DNA of 64,000 nt from Sergeia podlipaevii (GCA_030849805.1 JASANZ010002269.1:62001-126000), one strand, 5' to 3'; counted from the stretch's first letter, positions 43,172-52,424 are shown. Translations and numbers: made by a program. Notes: generated from the sequence alone by a model not told the origin.

Positions 43172-44369
43172 GACCACCTTGAAGTCCCCCTTTTCATTTC
43201 CTTGAATTTTTTTTTTTTCAGTGTTTGGAGTCTATACACTTTCACAAGTTGTTATCAGTCAATGTCGCATGGGGCTAAGCACGTACGTACAGAAAAGGAA
43301 AAATTATAAAATCAGCAAGGACACTTCGGAGAAAGGAAGTAACTCAACGACAAGGTGTTCATTGTGTAGCATCACGCGCTTGTCAGTCCTTTCTATGGAT
43401 TTGAGTTGATTAACTGTTGATTCGAACGCTCAAAGAAAGAAAAAAGAAAAAAGGAAAGAGAAGGGAAAAGAGAGATGTCTTCAGGGTGAACTACTAAACG
43501 TGAAAAGAAGTCAGTGGGTGTGTGCGTGTGTCTTGAGCTGAATTCGGTAATTTCATTTTAGCGAGTGTTTCTTAACATGGTAACATTTATCGAATGCGTA
43601 CGTGTTGTTGTTGTTGGACTTCTTTTTTTTTCTTCTTCCTTTTTTTTTTCCCTTTCCTTCTTTCTTTGATCGGAAAGGCGAGGAGAGCATCACTGAGCGC
43701 ATACTCACACACACACACACACACACATACGCATATAACGCACAAATATGAATAGTAATCGCAGTGCATTTATTTTAAGAAAAATGCCAGAGATGGGAAA
43801 ATGTGCTTCTTTGAATGCTCTGGTTACAAAAATAACAACAAGAAAAATGAAATGAGAAAAAAAAAAAAAGCAGAATGAGAGGCACATACCGTGTTTGTGT
43901 TTTTGTGTGCGTGTGAGCATAGTGTTCATACTTGTTACTCCAGTCTCATATAGGGAAGTGTTCACTGTTGTATACATATTTTTTTTTACAGAAATCCCCC
44001 CACTTTCTTTCTCCTTTTTTTTTTAAAAAAAAAAAGGAGAGTCCACATATATTTGTACACGACAAATGGGCATTTATGTGACTCAATAAGATATCACGAG
44101 TGCGGGGGTGTGCGTCACGTTGCGTATGTTTAGGTATACTATTTCAGAAGAAGCTTTGCTGTTTTCTTTCTTTCTTTCATTGCTCTCCTCTGCGTACAGT
44201 AGCGAATCCAGATATGAAAAATAGTAAACGCTGGCAGTGGTGATAATGATGTTTGGTGTCACACTGATATTGTTGCCGTTGCTTTAATTGTTGCTATCAG
44301 ATATAAATATATTTATATATATACTTGCTTTTTTTTCCCCCTTGTTCTCGCCTACAATTTCATGTAGTG

Positions 44370-44410
44370 CCGTAGTGGCCGGTAGACTGTTAGTTCGTTA
44401 CCCACTACGG
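44370..44410. other. Perfect 9-bp inverted repeat (hairpin) with 23-nt loop
   Basis: The arms CCGTAGTGG (44370-44378) and CCACTACGG (44402-44410) pair perfectly. The loop contains TTAGTTCGTTACC, reminiscent of a tRNA T-loop or pol III B box but with a mismatch at the key A. The rest of a tRNA cloverleaf is not present. Confidence 0.6.
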
Positions 44411-44421
44411 ATGTAAGTCAG

Positions 44422-44424
<3 letters not shown>

Positions 44425-44460
<36 letters not shown>
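44425..44460. repeat. GT microsatellite
   Basis: About 18 TG units, directly after the hairpin at 44370-44410. Confidence 0.9.
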
Positions 44461-44465
<5 letters not shown>

Positions 44466-44931
44466 GCCTGTTTAATCGCAGTTGTCTCCATTGCAAAGGA
44501 TCTTAAGATGTTTGATGTTTTTTTTCAGGGAAATGATATATATTGTTTTCAATTATATAAACAGTGTTGTCGCTTACATTGCGGAATATAGGTGTCATGC
44601 GCGGGTCGCGAATAGTGGCAAAAAAAGAAAATGTAATGGACTAGTTTCCACAGTATGCAGATACTACTTTGAGGAAGTGTTGTTGTCGGTAAGTTGCTTA
44701 TCTGATCTTATCTTATCTTTTCATTTGTCCTTTTTAAAAAAAATTGAACACCTGAAATACTTTTACTTAACATTGCTGAATGCACACTCACGCTTTGCAC
44801 ATATATGCAAAGCATGGTTTAAAAAGTGTTCATGACTGAAGCTGCAGAGAAACTTCTGCTCACATTCAAGAGAGACACATTCATACGACGGTAGTGCCAC
44901 GTTGTATTTTCACTCTTTTTTTTTCTTTACG

Positions 44932-44933
44932 AG
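44932..44933 (+). promoter_or_regulatory. Candidate spliced-leader acceptor for the PPR gene
   Basis: This is the first AG after a pyrimidine tract at about 44911-44929, 55 nt before the ATG at 44988. Confidence 0.4.
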
Positions 44934-44987
44934 TCAGCACATAGATATAGAGTGAAGAGACGGGAATAAGGACTTTTCTACCTCTGT

Positions 44988-47066
44988 ATGTTGCGTTACT
45001 CGCTCTGGCAGTTATCGACAAATAGCCGACGACGCACACCAGATGTCGGTAAACTGCTCTACGGCAAGCGCAAGAACGTCGTGCACAAGGTCAGCTCCGC
45101 GAAGCCTTCTGTGTCGACTGTTCTTTCGCACACTCCCACCGAGAAGCTTGGCATGGCGGTAAAGCGTGCCTTGGCTGTTGACGAGCTATCTCGCGAGGAC
45201 ATCTTGGCAACCCTTAAGAGTAATCGTGCACTCAAGCGGTTTGACCGCAGTGAGGCTCTCGTGCAAGCTTTGTGTGAAGGGGGGTACCCTCTCACTGAGC
45301 ATCACTATTCCCTTCTCATGGCACACGCCAACGACAGAAAGGACACTGCCAAAGCTCTTGCCTTTTGGCATGCGGCTGTGAAGGAAGGCAAGGTGAGCCC
45401 GCCGCTGCACGGCGCGCTGCTCGCTGCGTATCGCAATGCAGGCCGCTGGCGCACCGCCCTAGATCACTGCACAGCCATGTGGGAGGACAAGTTGGTGTTG
45501 GATCCTTACGCTCTGCACGCGGTCCTTAACGCATGTAGGCAGCACAATAGATGGGCGGAGGGGATGCAAACGTTCTCTGCTGCAGTCGCGCGTGGGACGC
45601 AACCAAACACAGTGGTGTACTTGGAGCTTCTTAGACTCGTTGAGCACTCTCGTCTGCCGCAACGGTGGAAGTATAGTCTTTCTGTGGTGGAAGCACTCAA
45701 TGGTCAGGTGGACGTCACCGCAGGGCACTACAACTCCGTGCTCGCGACACTGCGTGGGCCCAACAACTGGGAGAGGGGCGTTGCTCTTTATCACACCATG
45801 CGCGAGCAAAGCGTTCTCCCAAGTCGCGAAACTCTCAACACGTTGATGTTGTTACATCCTCACAGCGTTTCTCACTGTATCCGCTGTGTAGCGGAGGCAC
45901 ACAGTATCGGTATGCCAGTGACAGACAGCATGTACCGCGCCGTCCTTGGCAATCTTTTTCGTCTCAAACTTGATCACGAGGCTTTGCATTTTGCGGAGCG
46001 TGAGTACCGCAATGATACGCGGGACACGAGCAACCCCGCCACCTCCACCCTTGCTTTAAGTATGGCGATGCTGGATGGTCTTCTCGCCCATCCTCGACCT
46101 CATGACGCACTTATGCTGTTGCAAACATTCGAAAGCAAAGTGGGCGACGTCGTCGCTGCCGCCTCGCGCGGTCTTGGGACGATGGGAGACCCATCACAGC
46201 GGTGGCTTGTACAAGGGCGGGTGGCCGTGGTGGATCACAACGTAGTTCTGAGCCCACGCTTTGAGTCTGTTGTGGCGCACCACTATGACTCCGTATTTAT
46301 TCCCTTCTCTAGCGTGCGGTTGCTGGTACGCCGCGCACGTGAGGTCGGGGGCACTAGTGTGCAAGGGCGTTACATGAAAACTGTTCTACAGCGCCTCAGT
46401 GTTTCACTGAAGAGCGAAGAGTGGCGCATGGCACGTGTGATGCCCCTCACTCATCAAATACTAGCGCACACCTACCTTACTGGTGGCGGGCCTACCTCGC
46501 CTGAAGCACTCGACGAGCTCCGCGCCGTGGCAGCACCACATACCAGTAGCTACTCGCAGCGGCTGCTTGACAGCATTAGTGACATCTACGACAAGGACGA
46601 TGGCAAGGTGACAGATGAGAAGAACTTGCTTGCAGAGCAACAGCAGCCACAATCCCACAGCATTGCCATCCGGCAGTCGGGTAGTGCTGTGACTAAAACT
46701 GGTTGCGACGCCAAGCGCGTTGCTCCGTTGGAAGAGACGATTCTCCATCATGCCGATCGCATCACATCCGCTGAACGCGTGCTTTCCGTCGCCGCGATGC
46801 TCAAGTCTCTGAATCCAGACTCCAACGTGCATCTTCTTTCAACCAACGATGTGCAGCTGCAGGTGGCACAGCGCTGGAACCGTCTGCGGCCCCACCTGCC
46901 TCTTACAGTAGTTGTATACCCTGAGGAGTTGCTTAGCAAAGCACCTCCAGCGGGATCAAAGATGCCGCATGTCGCGAGTGAAGAGGCCGACGCGCGTGGG
47001 TCTACTGGTGGAAGAGGGAGGGAAGGTAGCTCATCACCCAACAACCACTTATTCTTTCCTTCTTAG
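44988..47066 (+). CDS. Pentatricopeptide repeat protein with C-terminal PIN-like nuclease domain
   Basis: The product is 692 residues. The N-terminus (MLRYSLWQLSTNSRRR...) is basic, hydroxylated and without acids, like a mitochondrial targeting sequence. About residues 70-380 consist of helical PPR units (for example HYSLLMAHANDRKDTAKALAF and PYALHAVLNACRQHNRWAEG), which bind single-stranded RNA. From about 410 the fold changes: VAVVDHNVVL with Asp416 and then FIPFSSVRLLVRRA look like the first strand and helix of a PIN domain. Near the end LLSTNDVQLQV with Asp621, and the preceding ERVLSVAAML, look like its distal acidic motif. PIN domains are metal-dependent RNases. A variable insert (about 500-590) splits the domain. 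It is not the NYN-type domain of protein-only RNase P as far as motifs show. The substrate is unknown; organellar RNA processing is the likely field. Confidence 0.8.
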   Translation: MLRYSLWQLSTNSRRRTPDVGKLLYGKRKNVVHKVSSAKPSVSTVLSHTPTEKLGMAVKRALAVDELSREDILATLKSNRALKRFDRSEALVQALCEGGYPLTEHHYSLLMAHANDRKDTAKALAFWHAAVKEGKVSPPLHGALLAAYRNAGRWRTALDHCTAMWEDKLVLDPYALHAVLNACRQHNRWAEGMQTFSAAVARGTQPNTVVYLELLRLVEHSRLPQRWKYSLSVVEALNGQVDVTAGHYNSVLATLRGPNNWERGVALYHTMREQSVLPSRETLNTLMLLHPHSVSHCIRCVAEAHSIGMPVTDSMYRAVLGNLFRLKLDHEALHFAEREYRNDTRDTSNPATSTLALSMAMLDGLLAHPRPHDALMLLQTFESKVGDVVAAASRGLGTMGDPSQRWLVQGRVAVVDHNVVLSPRFESVVAHHYDSVFIPFSSVRLLVRRAREVGGTSVQGRYMKTVLQRLSVSLKSEEWRMARVMPLTHQILAHTYLTGGGPTSPEALDELRAVAAPHTSSYSQRLLDSISDIYDKDDGKVTDEKNLLAEQQQPQSHSIAIRQSGSAVTKTGCDAKRVAPLEETILHHADRITSAERVLSVAAMLKSLNPDSNVHLLSTNDVQLQVAQRWNRLRPHLPLTVVVYPEELLSKAPPAGSKMPHVASEEADARGSTGGRGREGSSSPNNHLFFPS

Positions 47067-47393
47067 AGAGCTGCTACAAGGAAGAGTGTATGTGAGTGTA
47101 TGTAAAGCACGCACACGCAAGAGTCACATCGGAGGAGATGGTGTCTTCACAGATGATAGCTAACAATTACGAGAATAATGAGCCACAATTTTCCCTCCCC
47201 CTTTTGATGTCGAGAAACGCACCGTGTTACGTACCGAGCAGCTCCTGTTGCTGATAGTCGGTGTTGTCCACACTTTGGAATATATCTCTTCTTGAAAAAA
47301 AAAAAAAATGCGTGCTGTCTTTTTTATATATATTGTTTTGCTTTATCTATATTCATTTTTTTTGCTTGTTTTCTTTATCTGGCAATAAGAGCA
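47067..47393. other. Short intergenic region, no gene seen
   Basis: This is 3' UTR followed by a T-rich tract (about 47309-47380). The next gene's frame is open through it from a TTG at 47292, but no ATG occurs before 47394. Confidence 0.7.
47388..47389 (+). promoter_or_regulatory. Candidate spliced-leader acceptor for the methyltransferase gene
   Basis: This is the first AG after the T-rich tract at about 47340-47380. It lies only 4 nt before the ATG at 47394, so the leader would be almost entirely the spliced leader. An upstream AG cannot be excluded. Confidence 0.3.
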
Positions 47394-49292
47394 ATGGCCA
47401 ACTTCCCGTCGACATTTCCGCCAGCTCTAGTCGCGCACTGCCTAGATGGCTCAGTGCCAGCCGAAGTCTTTACAGATGCGCACTCTCAACTTGCTATCAT
47501 GCCTCGTTATGTACGCGTGCACCCAAGCCACCTAGAGGAGGTGTGTGACGCGGGCGATGAAGAGGCAGTGAGCCTGTGGGGTAGCGCCTCCTCGCTCACC
47601 TCTAGTGGTAACTCGCATAGTGCCAACGATGACAAAGTTAAGGGGGACCATGATGACCTCAGTACTATTATTGAGGCACTCGTCTCTTTAAACAGTACCC
47701 CACTAGCTTCTTCTTATGACATCACATCACATCTGCCTCTTAGCACGCGTCTCCGCCTTGGTCTCTGTCGCCTCTTGGGACTTCCTCTTCATGACGTGGT
47801 GCCTGTGATGTGGCTTCCATGCTATTGCTTTGCTCTGCCTAGGCATTTTTCCTTGCATAACAGTCTGCCTTTTCAGCGTGCTGTGCTGGTAGGCATGGAT
47901 GCCGCGTCCATGGCAGCTGTGGTGGCACTACAGCCACGGAGAGGAGAAGCAGTGCTGGATCTCTGCTGTGCTCCGGGTATGAAACTTCAGCTTATCGCGG
48001 ATGCAGTGGCGCCTACTGGGGCTAGCACGAGTGATGGCACCTCAAGCGGCGGTGTTGCCGTAGGAGTGGACCTCAGCGTGGATCGCCTCTTTGCATGTCG
48101 CTCAGTCGTGAAGAAACACGCTGCTAGCAGCGCATCTGCTACATCCTCAGCCCCCATCGCCTTATTCGCCGCTGACGGGAGCACCTTCTCTCTTCACGAA
48201 GCACTTGGCAGCTTCGACACCGGCGAGAGGGCCTCTGTGAACGCTGGCACCGGTCTTACTGCTCGAGAGGAACGACGCCTGCGACAGATGCATACGTCGG
48301 GGAAGAAGCGACCACGCTCAGCCACTGGCTCCTTCTCTCCTTTCTCTCAGTCTGCGGCTTCGAACATGAACGAGGGTGCTCCACTCGTAGTATACGCGAG
48401 CGCGGAAGCGCGTCAGGTGCTGGTAGAACTCTGTCATGGAACCTCAGAGAATAGAGGCAGTGACAGCTGTGGATTAGGTTTGTTTGACCGTGTTCTCGTG
48501 GACGCAGAGTGCACGCATGACGGATCTCTGGCGCATCTTTGGTTAGGCAACGAAGGCACTATCAAAGGAAAGAGTGCAGGTATTGAAGTGGGGAAGTTTT
48601 ACGTCGCCGCGAATGCAAACATGGAACAACAAGAGGAACAAGATAGCAAAGGTGCGAGAGATACACGCCAAAACCTTCCGCATGGTGGTGGTATTGATAA
48701 TCTGCATCGGATGCAACGCATGAACGTGGCGCAGCTTGCAGGAGCCAATGACTCTCTTTTGGATCTTCAACTAGCCCTTCTTCTTAACGGCTACTCCCAG
48801 CTGCGACTAGGCGGGGTGCTAGTTTACTGCACCTGCTCCTTCTCCTATCAGCAAAATGAAAACATTGTGCATCGCTTTTTGCAGCTTGTTAACTCGTCAT
48901 CGCAAGATGAGCAGCAACAGCAGCAGCAGCAGCGGTACGTGTGTGGTGTGCGTGTACGCGCCGTCCTGGTACCTGCCTTCTCCCGTGCGCATGAGGCTGC
49001 CACAGCTACCTCCACCACAACAACTCCTACTGCTCCACTGAACAAGAGAAGAGAGAGCAGCGATGACCGTGTTGCCGCTTGTCTGCGTTTTGAGGATTCC
49101 TCAGCGGAACTCGCACTGCAGGACAGGTTGGATCGCACAAACAAGATGTATAGCGTAGTGGCACGTGGAGCAGCTACCGCCGGGCAGACAGAAGAAGTCA
49201 GCGGTTGCACGGTGGGATCGAGGCTGTGGCCAGCTGAGTTTCAAACAAGTTTTCAGTACATTGCGAAAATACACAAGATGGAAGTGGAGTGA
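47394..49292 (+). CDS. NOL1/NOP2/Sun-family RNA (cytosine-5) methyltransferase
   Basis: The product is 632 residues, an S-adenosylmethionine-dependent m5C methyltransferase of tRNA or rRNA. The SAM-binding motif DLCCAPGMK begins at Asp189 and is followed by VGVDLSVDR and FAADGS. Motif IV reads DAECTHDGS with Cys373, where the family usually has DAPCSG. Motif VI reads YCTCSFSYQQNE with the expected catalytic Cys481. Both cysteines of the family's two-Cys mechanism are therefore present. A Ser/Ala-rich, probably disordered insert lies between the SAM-binding half and motif IV, and a poly-Gln stretch near residue 510. Which NSUN subfamily it belongs to is not clear. The frame runs upstream through poly-T without an ATG; the ATG at 47394 is used. 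Confidence 0.88.
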   Translation: MANFPSTFPPALVAHCLDGSVPAEVFTDAHSQLAIMPRYVRVHPSHLEEVCDAGDEEAVSLWGSASSLTSSGNSHSANDDKVKGDHDDLSTIIEALVSLNSTPLASSYDITSHLPLSTRLRLGLCRLLGLPLHDVVPVMWLPCYCFALPRHFSLHNSLPFQRAVLVGMDAASMAAVVALQPRRGEAVLDLCCAPGMKLQLIADAVAPTGASTSDGTSSGGVAVGVDLSVDRLFACRSVVKKHAASSASATSSAPIALFAADGSTFSLHEALGSFDTGERASVNAGTGLTAREERRLRQMHTSGKKRPRSATGSFSPFSQSAASNMNEGAPLVVYASAEARQVLVELCHGTSENRGSDSCGLGLFDRVLVDAECTHDGSLAHLWLGNEGTIKGKSAGIEVGKFYVAANANMEQQEEQDSKGARDTRQNLPHGGGIDNLHRMQRMNVAQLAGANDSLLDLQLALLLNGYSQLRLGGVLVYCTCSFSYQQNENIVHRFLQLVNSSSQDEQQQQQQQRYVCGVRVRAVLVPAFSRAHEAATATSTTTTPTAPLNKRRESSDDRVAACLRFEDSSAELALQDRLDRTNKMYSVVARGAATAGQTEEVSGCTVGSRLWPAEFQTSFQYIAKIHKMEVE

Positions 49293-49546
49293 AGAGAACG
49301 AAACGTTTAACTTCTTCTGCATAAATAATTGTATACGGTTGTTACCTTTAAATATATATATATATATATAAAGAGACGTGGCAAGACACACAACCTCTAT
49401 GAGCTCACAAAGCCCCCAGTGATTTTTTTTTGTTATTTAGAATTGTTTCTGTCTTGTTCTTCGCTTATTTTGAATATATATTTTTTTTATACGTTATCCT
49501 TTCCCCCCCCCCCTCTTCATCCTTTCTTGGAAATGCACAGAAGCTC
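49293..49546. other. Short intergenic region
   Basis: It contains a TA repeat (about 49352-49370), T-runs and a C-run (about 49503-49513) that form the pyrimidine tract for the next gene. Confidence 0.7.
49539..49540 (+). promoter_or_regulatory. Candidate spliced-leader acceptor for the deaminase-like gene
   Basis: An AG follows a strong T/C tract (about 49476-49527), 7 nt before the ATG at 49547. Splicing here removes an out-of-frame ATG at 49533 and so favours the deaminase frame. Confidence 0.45.
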
Positions 49547-50554
49547 ATGTCTGGGGCGGTGCGCGGCTTGCGGCTGCTGCCGTGTCGTAGCCCTCAGTTA
49601 TTTTCTCAATCAGTTGCAGTGCGGCGCTTCTCAACTACTTTACGTTCGCCAGCACAAGCACTTCATGAAGCCACCGCAAGTGGCTCAACATCTCTTAAAG
49701 AGTCTTTCCAGTGCACTTTAGATTTTCCTACTAGAGTTGCTGCACGAATGTCTGTACCTTTCACCTGCAGCGTCACTAGAGTTAAAGGTGAGGAGCGGGA
49801 AGACGTGAGCCACGTTCAGTCGTTACGTGTAGGTGCCTTTAGTTCACTCAGCGCACGTCATCAAGAACAGTTGAAATACCTGGAGCAGCTACTCGCACGC
49901 GCTGCACAGCAGGTCACGCAGACTGCCTCTTCCGCCCCTTCGTTACCTCGCCCGGAAGGGGGTAGCACGCAAGTATTTGTTGTTTGTTCTGCAACGTCCG
50001 AGCTGGACGGCGATCATCCACAGGCACCGCATCACCATCACCACCACTACAGCTCTGATGTACACGACAGTACCGCTGGCAAGATGGTAACGAGTACCGG
50101 CGTGAATCATGCCTTTCACCGCAGCATGAATCCCGAGGGCGGCACACTGCGAGGCATCCTCAAGGGATGCGCTGAGCAGAACATGTTTGGCATGGTGGCC
50201 GCCCAAGGACTTCCTTACATATCCATCACGAACATCTATTTCATGTCGACTACAACTACCACTTCACAAGTCCAAGCCAATAGCAAAGCAAGTGACGACT
50301 CCTGTGCGAGCTGTAGCACTTGTGTCGGAGACCACACAGAGAAGCCGCGCACTGGTGGCGCATCATTCCCTTGCGCGGAATGCTGGCGGCACCTGGCGCA
50401 CGTCGGACACCTCAGGCAGCACAAGGGTCTTACCCCGCTAAGATTGTTTGTTCGTATTCTTCGTGAGGAGCCGTCAGCGATTCATGTGCTGAGCATTGCA
50501 CAACAACGACTGAAGGAGAGGCCAGCCCCTGTAGAGGTCATTTTGGTGACGTGA
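49547..50554 (+). CDS. Cytidine-deaminase-fold protein, probably mitochondrial
   Basis: The product is 335 residues. The N-terminus is Arg- and Ser-rich without acids (MSGAVRGLRLLPCRS..., then VRRFSTTLRS), as in mitochondrial presequences. The C-terminal half shows the zinc deaminase signature: Cys208-Ala-Glu210 (KGCAEQNMFGMVAAQG) and Pro-Cys276-x-x-Cys279 (PCAECWRHLAHV), with a beta-strand (ISITNIYFMS) between. The three Cys would bind zinc and Glu210 would shuttle the proton, as in the C-A-E and PCxxC motifs of cytidine deaminases. The gap between the two motifs is 68 residues, about twice that of small CDAs, because of an insert with a second Cys cluster (CASCSTC). A poly-His stretch lies at about 165-170. 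The substrate may be free cytidine or RNA. An upstream TTG-initiated extension (from 49430) is T-rich leader. Confidence 0.72.
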   Translation: MSGAVRGLRLLPCRSPQLFSQSVAVRRFSTTLRSPAQALHEATASGSTSLKESFQCTLDFPTRVAARMSVPFTCSVTRVKGEEREDVSHVQSLRVGAFSSLSARHQEQLKYLEQLLARAAQQVTQTASSAPSLPRPEGGSTQVFVVCSATSELDGDHPQAPHHHHHHYSSDVHDSTAGKMVTSTGVNHAFHRSMNPEGGTLRGILKGCAEQNMFGMVAAQGLPYISITNIYFMSTTTTTSQVQANSKASDDSCASCSTCVGDHTEKPRTGGASFPCAECWRHLAHVGHLRQHKGLTPLRLFVRILREEPSAIHVLSIAQQRLKERPAPVEVILVT

Positions 50555-50999
50555 GTGTAGGCATATATATACTCTCCTATTTTTCTTTGTCTCAGTGATG
50601 CTGTGTCACGCTGTGTCGTCACATATAACACTTTGTCTGCGTGAGTTTGTAACTTAACTAGTAAACTAACGGAAAAACTCCCACATATTAGGGAGCTAGT
50701 TGAGAATTGAAAGTGCAGGAGGCTGGAAACAACTGTTGGGTATCTAATCAAGACAGTGGAATGGACGACCTCTCCCTTTCAGTGCTATTTTATTTTTTTT
50801 AGAGGAAAAGCTTATTTCTTCGCAGCACTGGTGTTATTATTTGCTGATATTGTTACATTTGTTACTATTTTATTCGATTTGCTTTTTTTTTTTGGGAAAC
50901 AATATAGCACAATTGGAATCAAAGAAAAAAGTATCTCAGCAAAAAATCTTTGCTTTATATAAGTTTGGCTAAGTTTTGTAGCCTCCAGTTGGTCAAAAG
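50555..50999. other. Intergenic region, no gene seen
   Basis: This is 3' UTR and T-rich spacer. An AG at 50906-50907 after an 11-12-nt T-run (about 50882-50893) is the likeliest acceptor for the next gene. Confidence 0.65.
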
Positions 51000-52424
51000 A
51001 TGTGGGGCTTATTAGTGGAGGATGAAGGCGCTACCAATAGCACTGCAAATACACATGAGGCGCGTCCCGCGGCTCTGTCAGACCTCTCGGCTGTTCCATT
51101 AGCGGCCCATGCCGATAGCGTGCCTTGCTCTCGATGGAAAATGCAGTCTAGAAGTGATGCACGTTGCGCGCAGGTAGAAAGCACGGTGGAGGCCACTGCT
51201 ATGTCCGTTAAGAAGTCAAGAGGGGCCAATGTAGTCAAATCCATTGGTCCCTTGGCAGACTGGGAACGTGCCGCTGTGGAACTCTATCGGGCAATACGCG
51301 GAACGACGGCAACAGCGACAGCAGCACCCGGTGAAGGAGAAGAAGAAGAAAAGGCAGCGACTACAGATGCGCTGCCAGATGAGGCTCTTCTCTTTAGCGC
51401 CTTCTCTCTTTCTGAAGGCGCCACTACCTTTTCTCTTCCATGTCAACTGGAGCGGCAGGTGCGTAGTCAAATAGCACAAGATGAGCCTACAAAGGCATCA
51501 GCTCGCCCGTTGTTGCTTCAGTTTCTTTTACAGACAAATCTCTTGCCAGTGGCAAGTGTTGGGCTGAGCGCCACTACCACCGCAGAGTGGTTCATCAGAC
51601 ACAAGAGCTGCTTTTTGCAGAAGAAGGATCAAGACATTCCACACTGTGGCTCAACTCCCACATTATACGGCGCACCGCTCCTGCATGATATTGCGACTTT
51701 GCTGGTACGAACAGGCTGCTTGAACTTGGAGTCCGCTGTCGTGTGGCTTCTCACTCTCTCCGAGGCTCTTGTGCAAGGCTTGTGTCCTGCAGAAGGCAGT
51801 GAAGCAAACACTGCAAATACTCAGTGGAAGGTGGCGGCTGGCGTCGTGGCGACAGTCTTTTCTCTTCAGCAGCAGCAGCAGCCGCACGCTTCTTTGTCCT
51901 CCCGTGAGTGTTGGGAGATCTTCTCTGCATATTTTTATGAGGCGGCACTTACGGCTGCGTTCGATGCGCTTTTATCACACGGCGCAGACGGTGTCAGTGT
52001 ACTAAAGGCTGAAGGAACTGAGATTAATGCGCAGGAGGGCAGTATTCATAACCTCAACGAAGTCATCACAGAGACAAAAGCAGGCAGTCCAGAATATGCA
52101 AGGAAGGGAGCAAACGGTACAGCTTGTGCTACTCGCTCTGTAGAAAGCCGTGCAGCGCTATATTCCACAAGTGATGCTCTTCTACGCCTCTGCTTCCTTG
52201 CAAAACAGAACACAGCGTTTGCACTACCTTCAGTAATTGCCTTATCGGCATCAGCGACACAAGCAGAATTTGTTCTTTCGTCTCCCTCGATGGAAGAAGC
52301 TAGGTATCTGCTGCAGCGACGCTGGGCGGGCCTTGCTTGCCGTGCAGTTCAATGCACGGAGTTGCTACGTGAGCAAGCCGTGCATCTGCACCGTGCCATT
52401 CTGATTGACTTTCTTATATCTTGA
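51000..52424 (+). CDS. Conserved-looking protein of unknown function
   Basis: The product is 474 residues and is not recognised. After a low-complexity N-terminal 80 residues, the protein appears mostly helical (for example LLLQFLLQTNLLPVAS, LHDIATLLVRTG and SAVVWLLTLSEALVQG), rich in Ala and Leu, with a short poly-Gln run near residue 290. There is no signal peptide or convincing membrane segment and no enzyme motif. The C-terminal helix (LACRAVQCTELLREQAVHLHRA) looks the most constrained. The frame is intact and codon use matches its neighbours. The ATG at 51000 is the first in frame; an internal start at 51201 is possible, since the first 67 residues are weakly structured. Confidence 0.7.
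   Translation: MWGLLVEDEGATNSTANTHEARPAALSDLSAVPLAAHADSVPCSRWKMQSRSDARCAQVESTVEATAMSVKKSRGANVVKSIGPLADWERAAVELYRAIRGTTATATAAPGEGEEEEKAATTDALPDEALLFSAFSLSEGATTFSLPCQLERQVRSQIAQDEPTKASARPLLLQFLLQTNLLPVASVGLSATTTAEWFIRHKSCFLQKKDQDIPHCGSTPTLYGAPLLHDIATLLVRTGCLNLESAVVWLLTLSEALVQGLCPAEGSEANTANTQWKVAAGVVATVFSLQQQQQPHASLSSRECWEIFSAYFYEAALTAAFDALLSHGADGVSVLKAEGTEINAQEGSIHNLNEVITETKAGSPEYARKGANGTACATRSVESRAALYSTSDALLRLCFLAKQNTAFALPSVIALSASATQAEFVLSSPSMEEARYLLQRRWAGLACRAVQCTELLREQAVHLHRAILIDFLIS

Larger units (their letters stand above)
43172..44987. other. Long gene-free region (1.8 kb)
   Basis: It contains a CA repeat (about 43707-43727), A/T homopolymers, a GT repeat at 44425-44460 and a perfect 9-bp inverted repeat (44370-44378 with 44402-44410). 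The open frame at 44482-44835 begins with TTG and is not credible. No tRNA was recognised. Confidence 0.65.
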
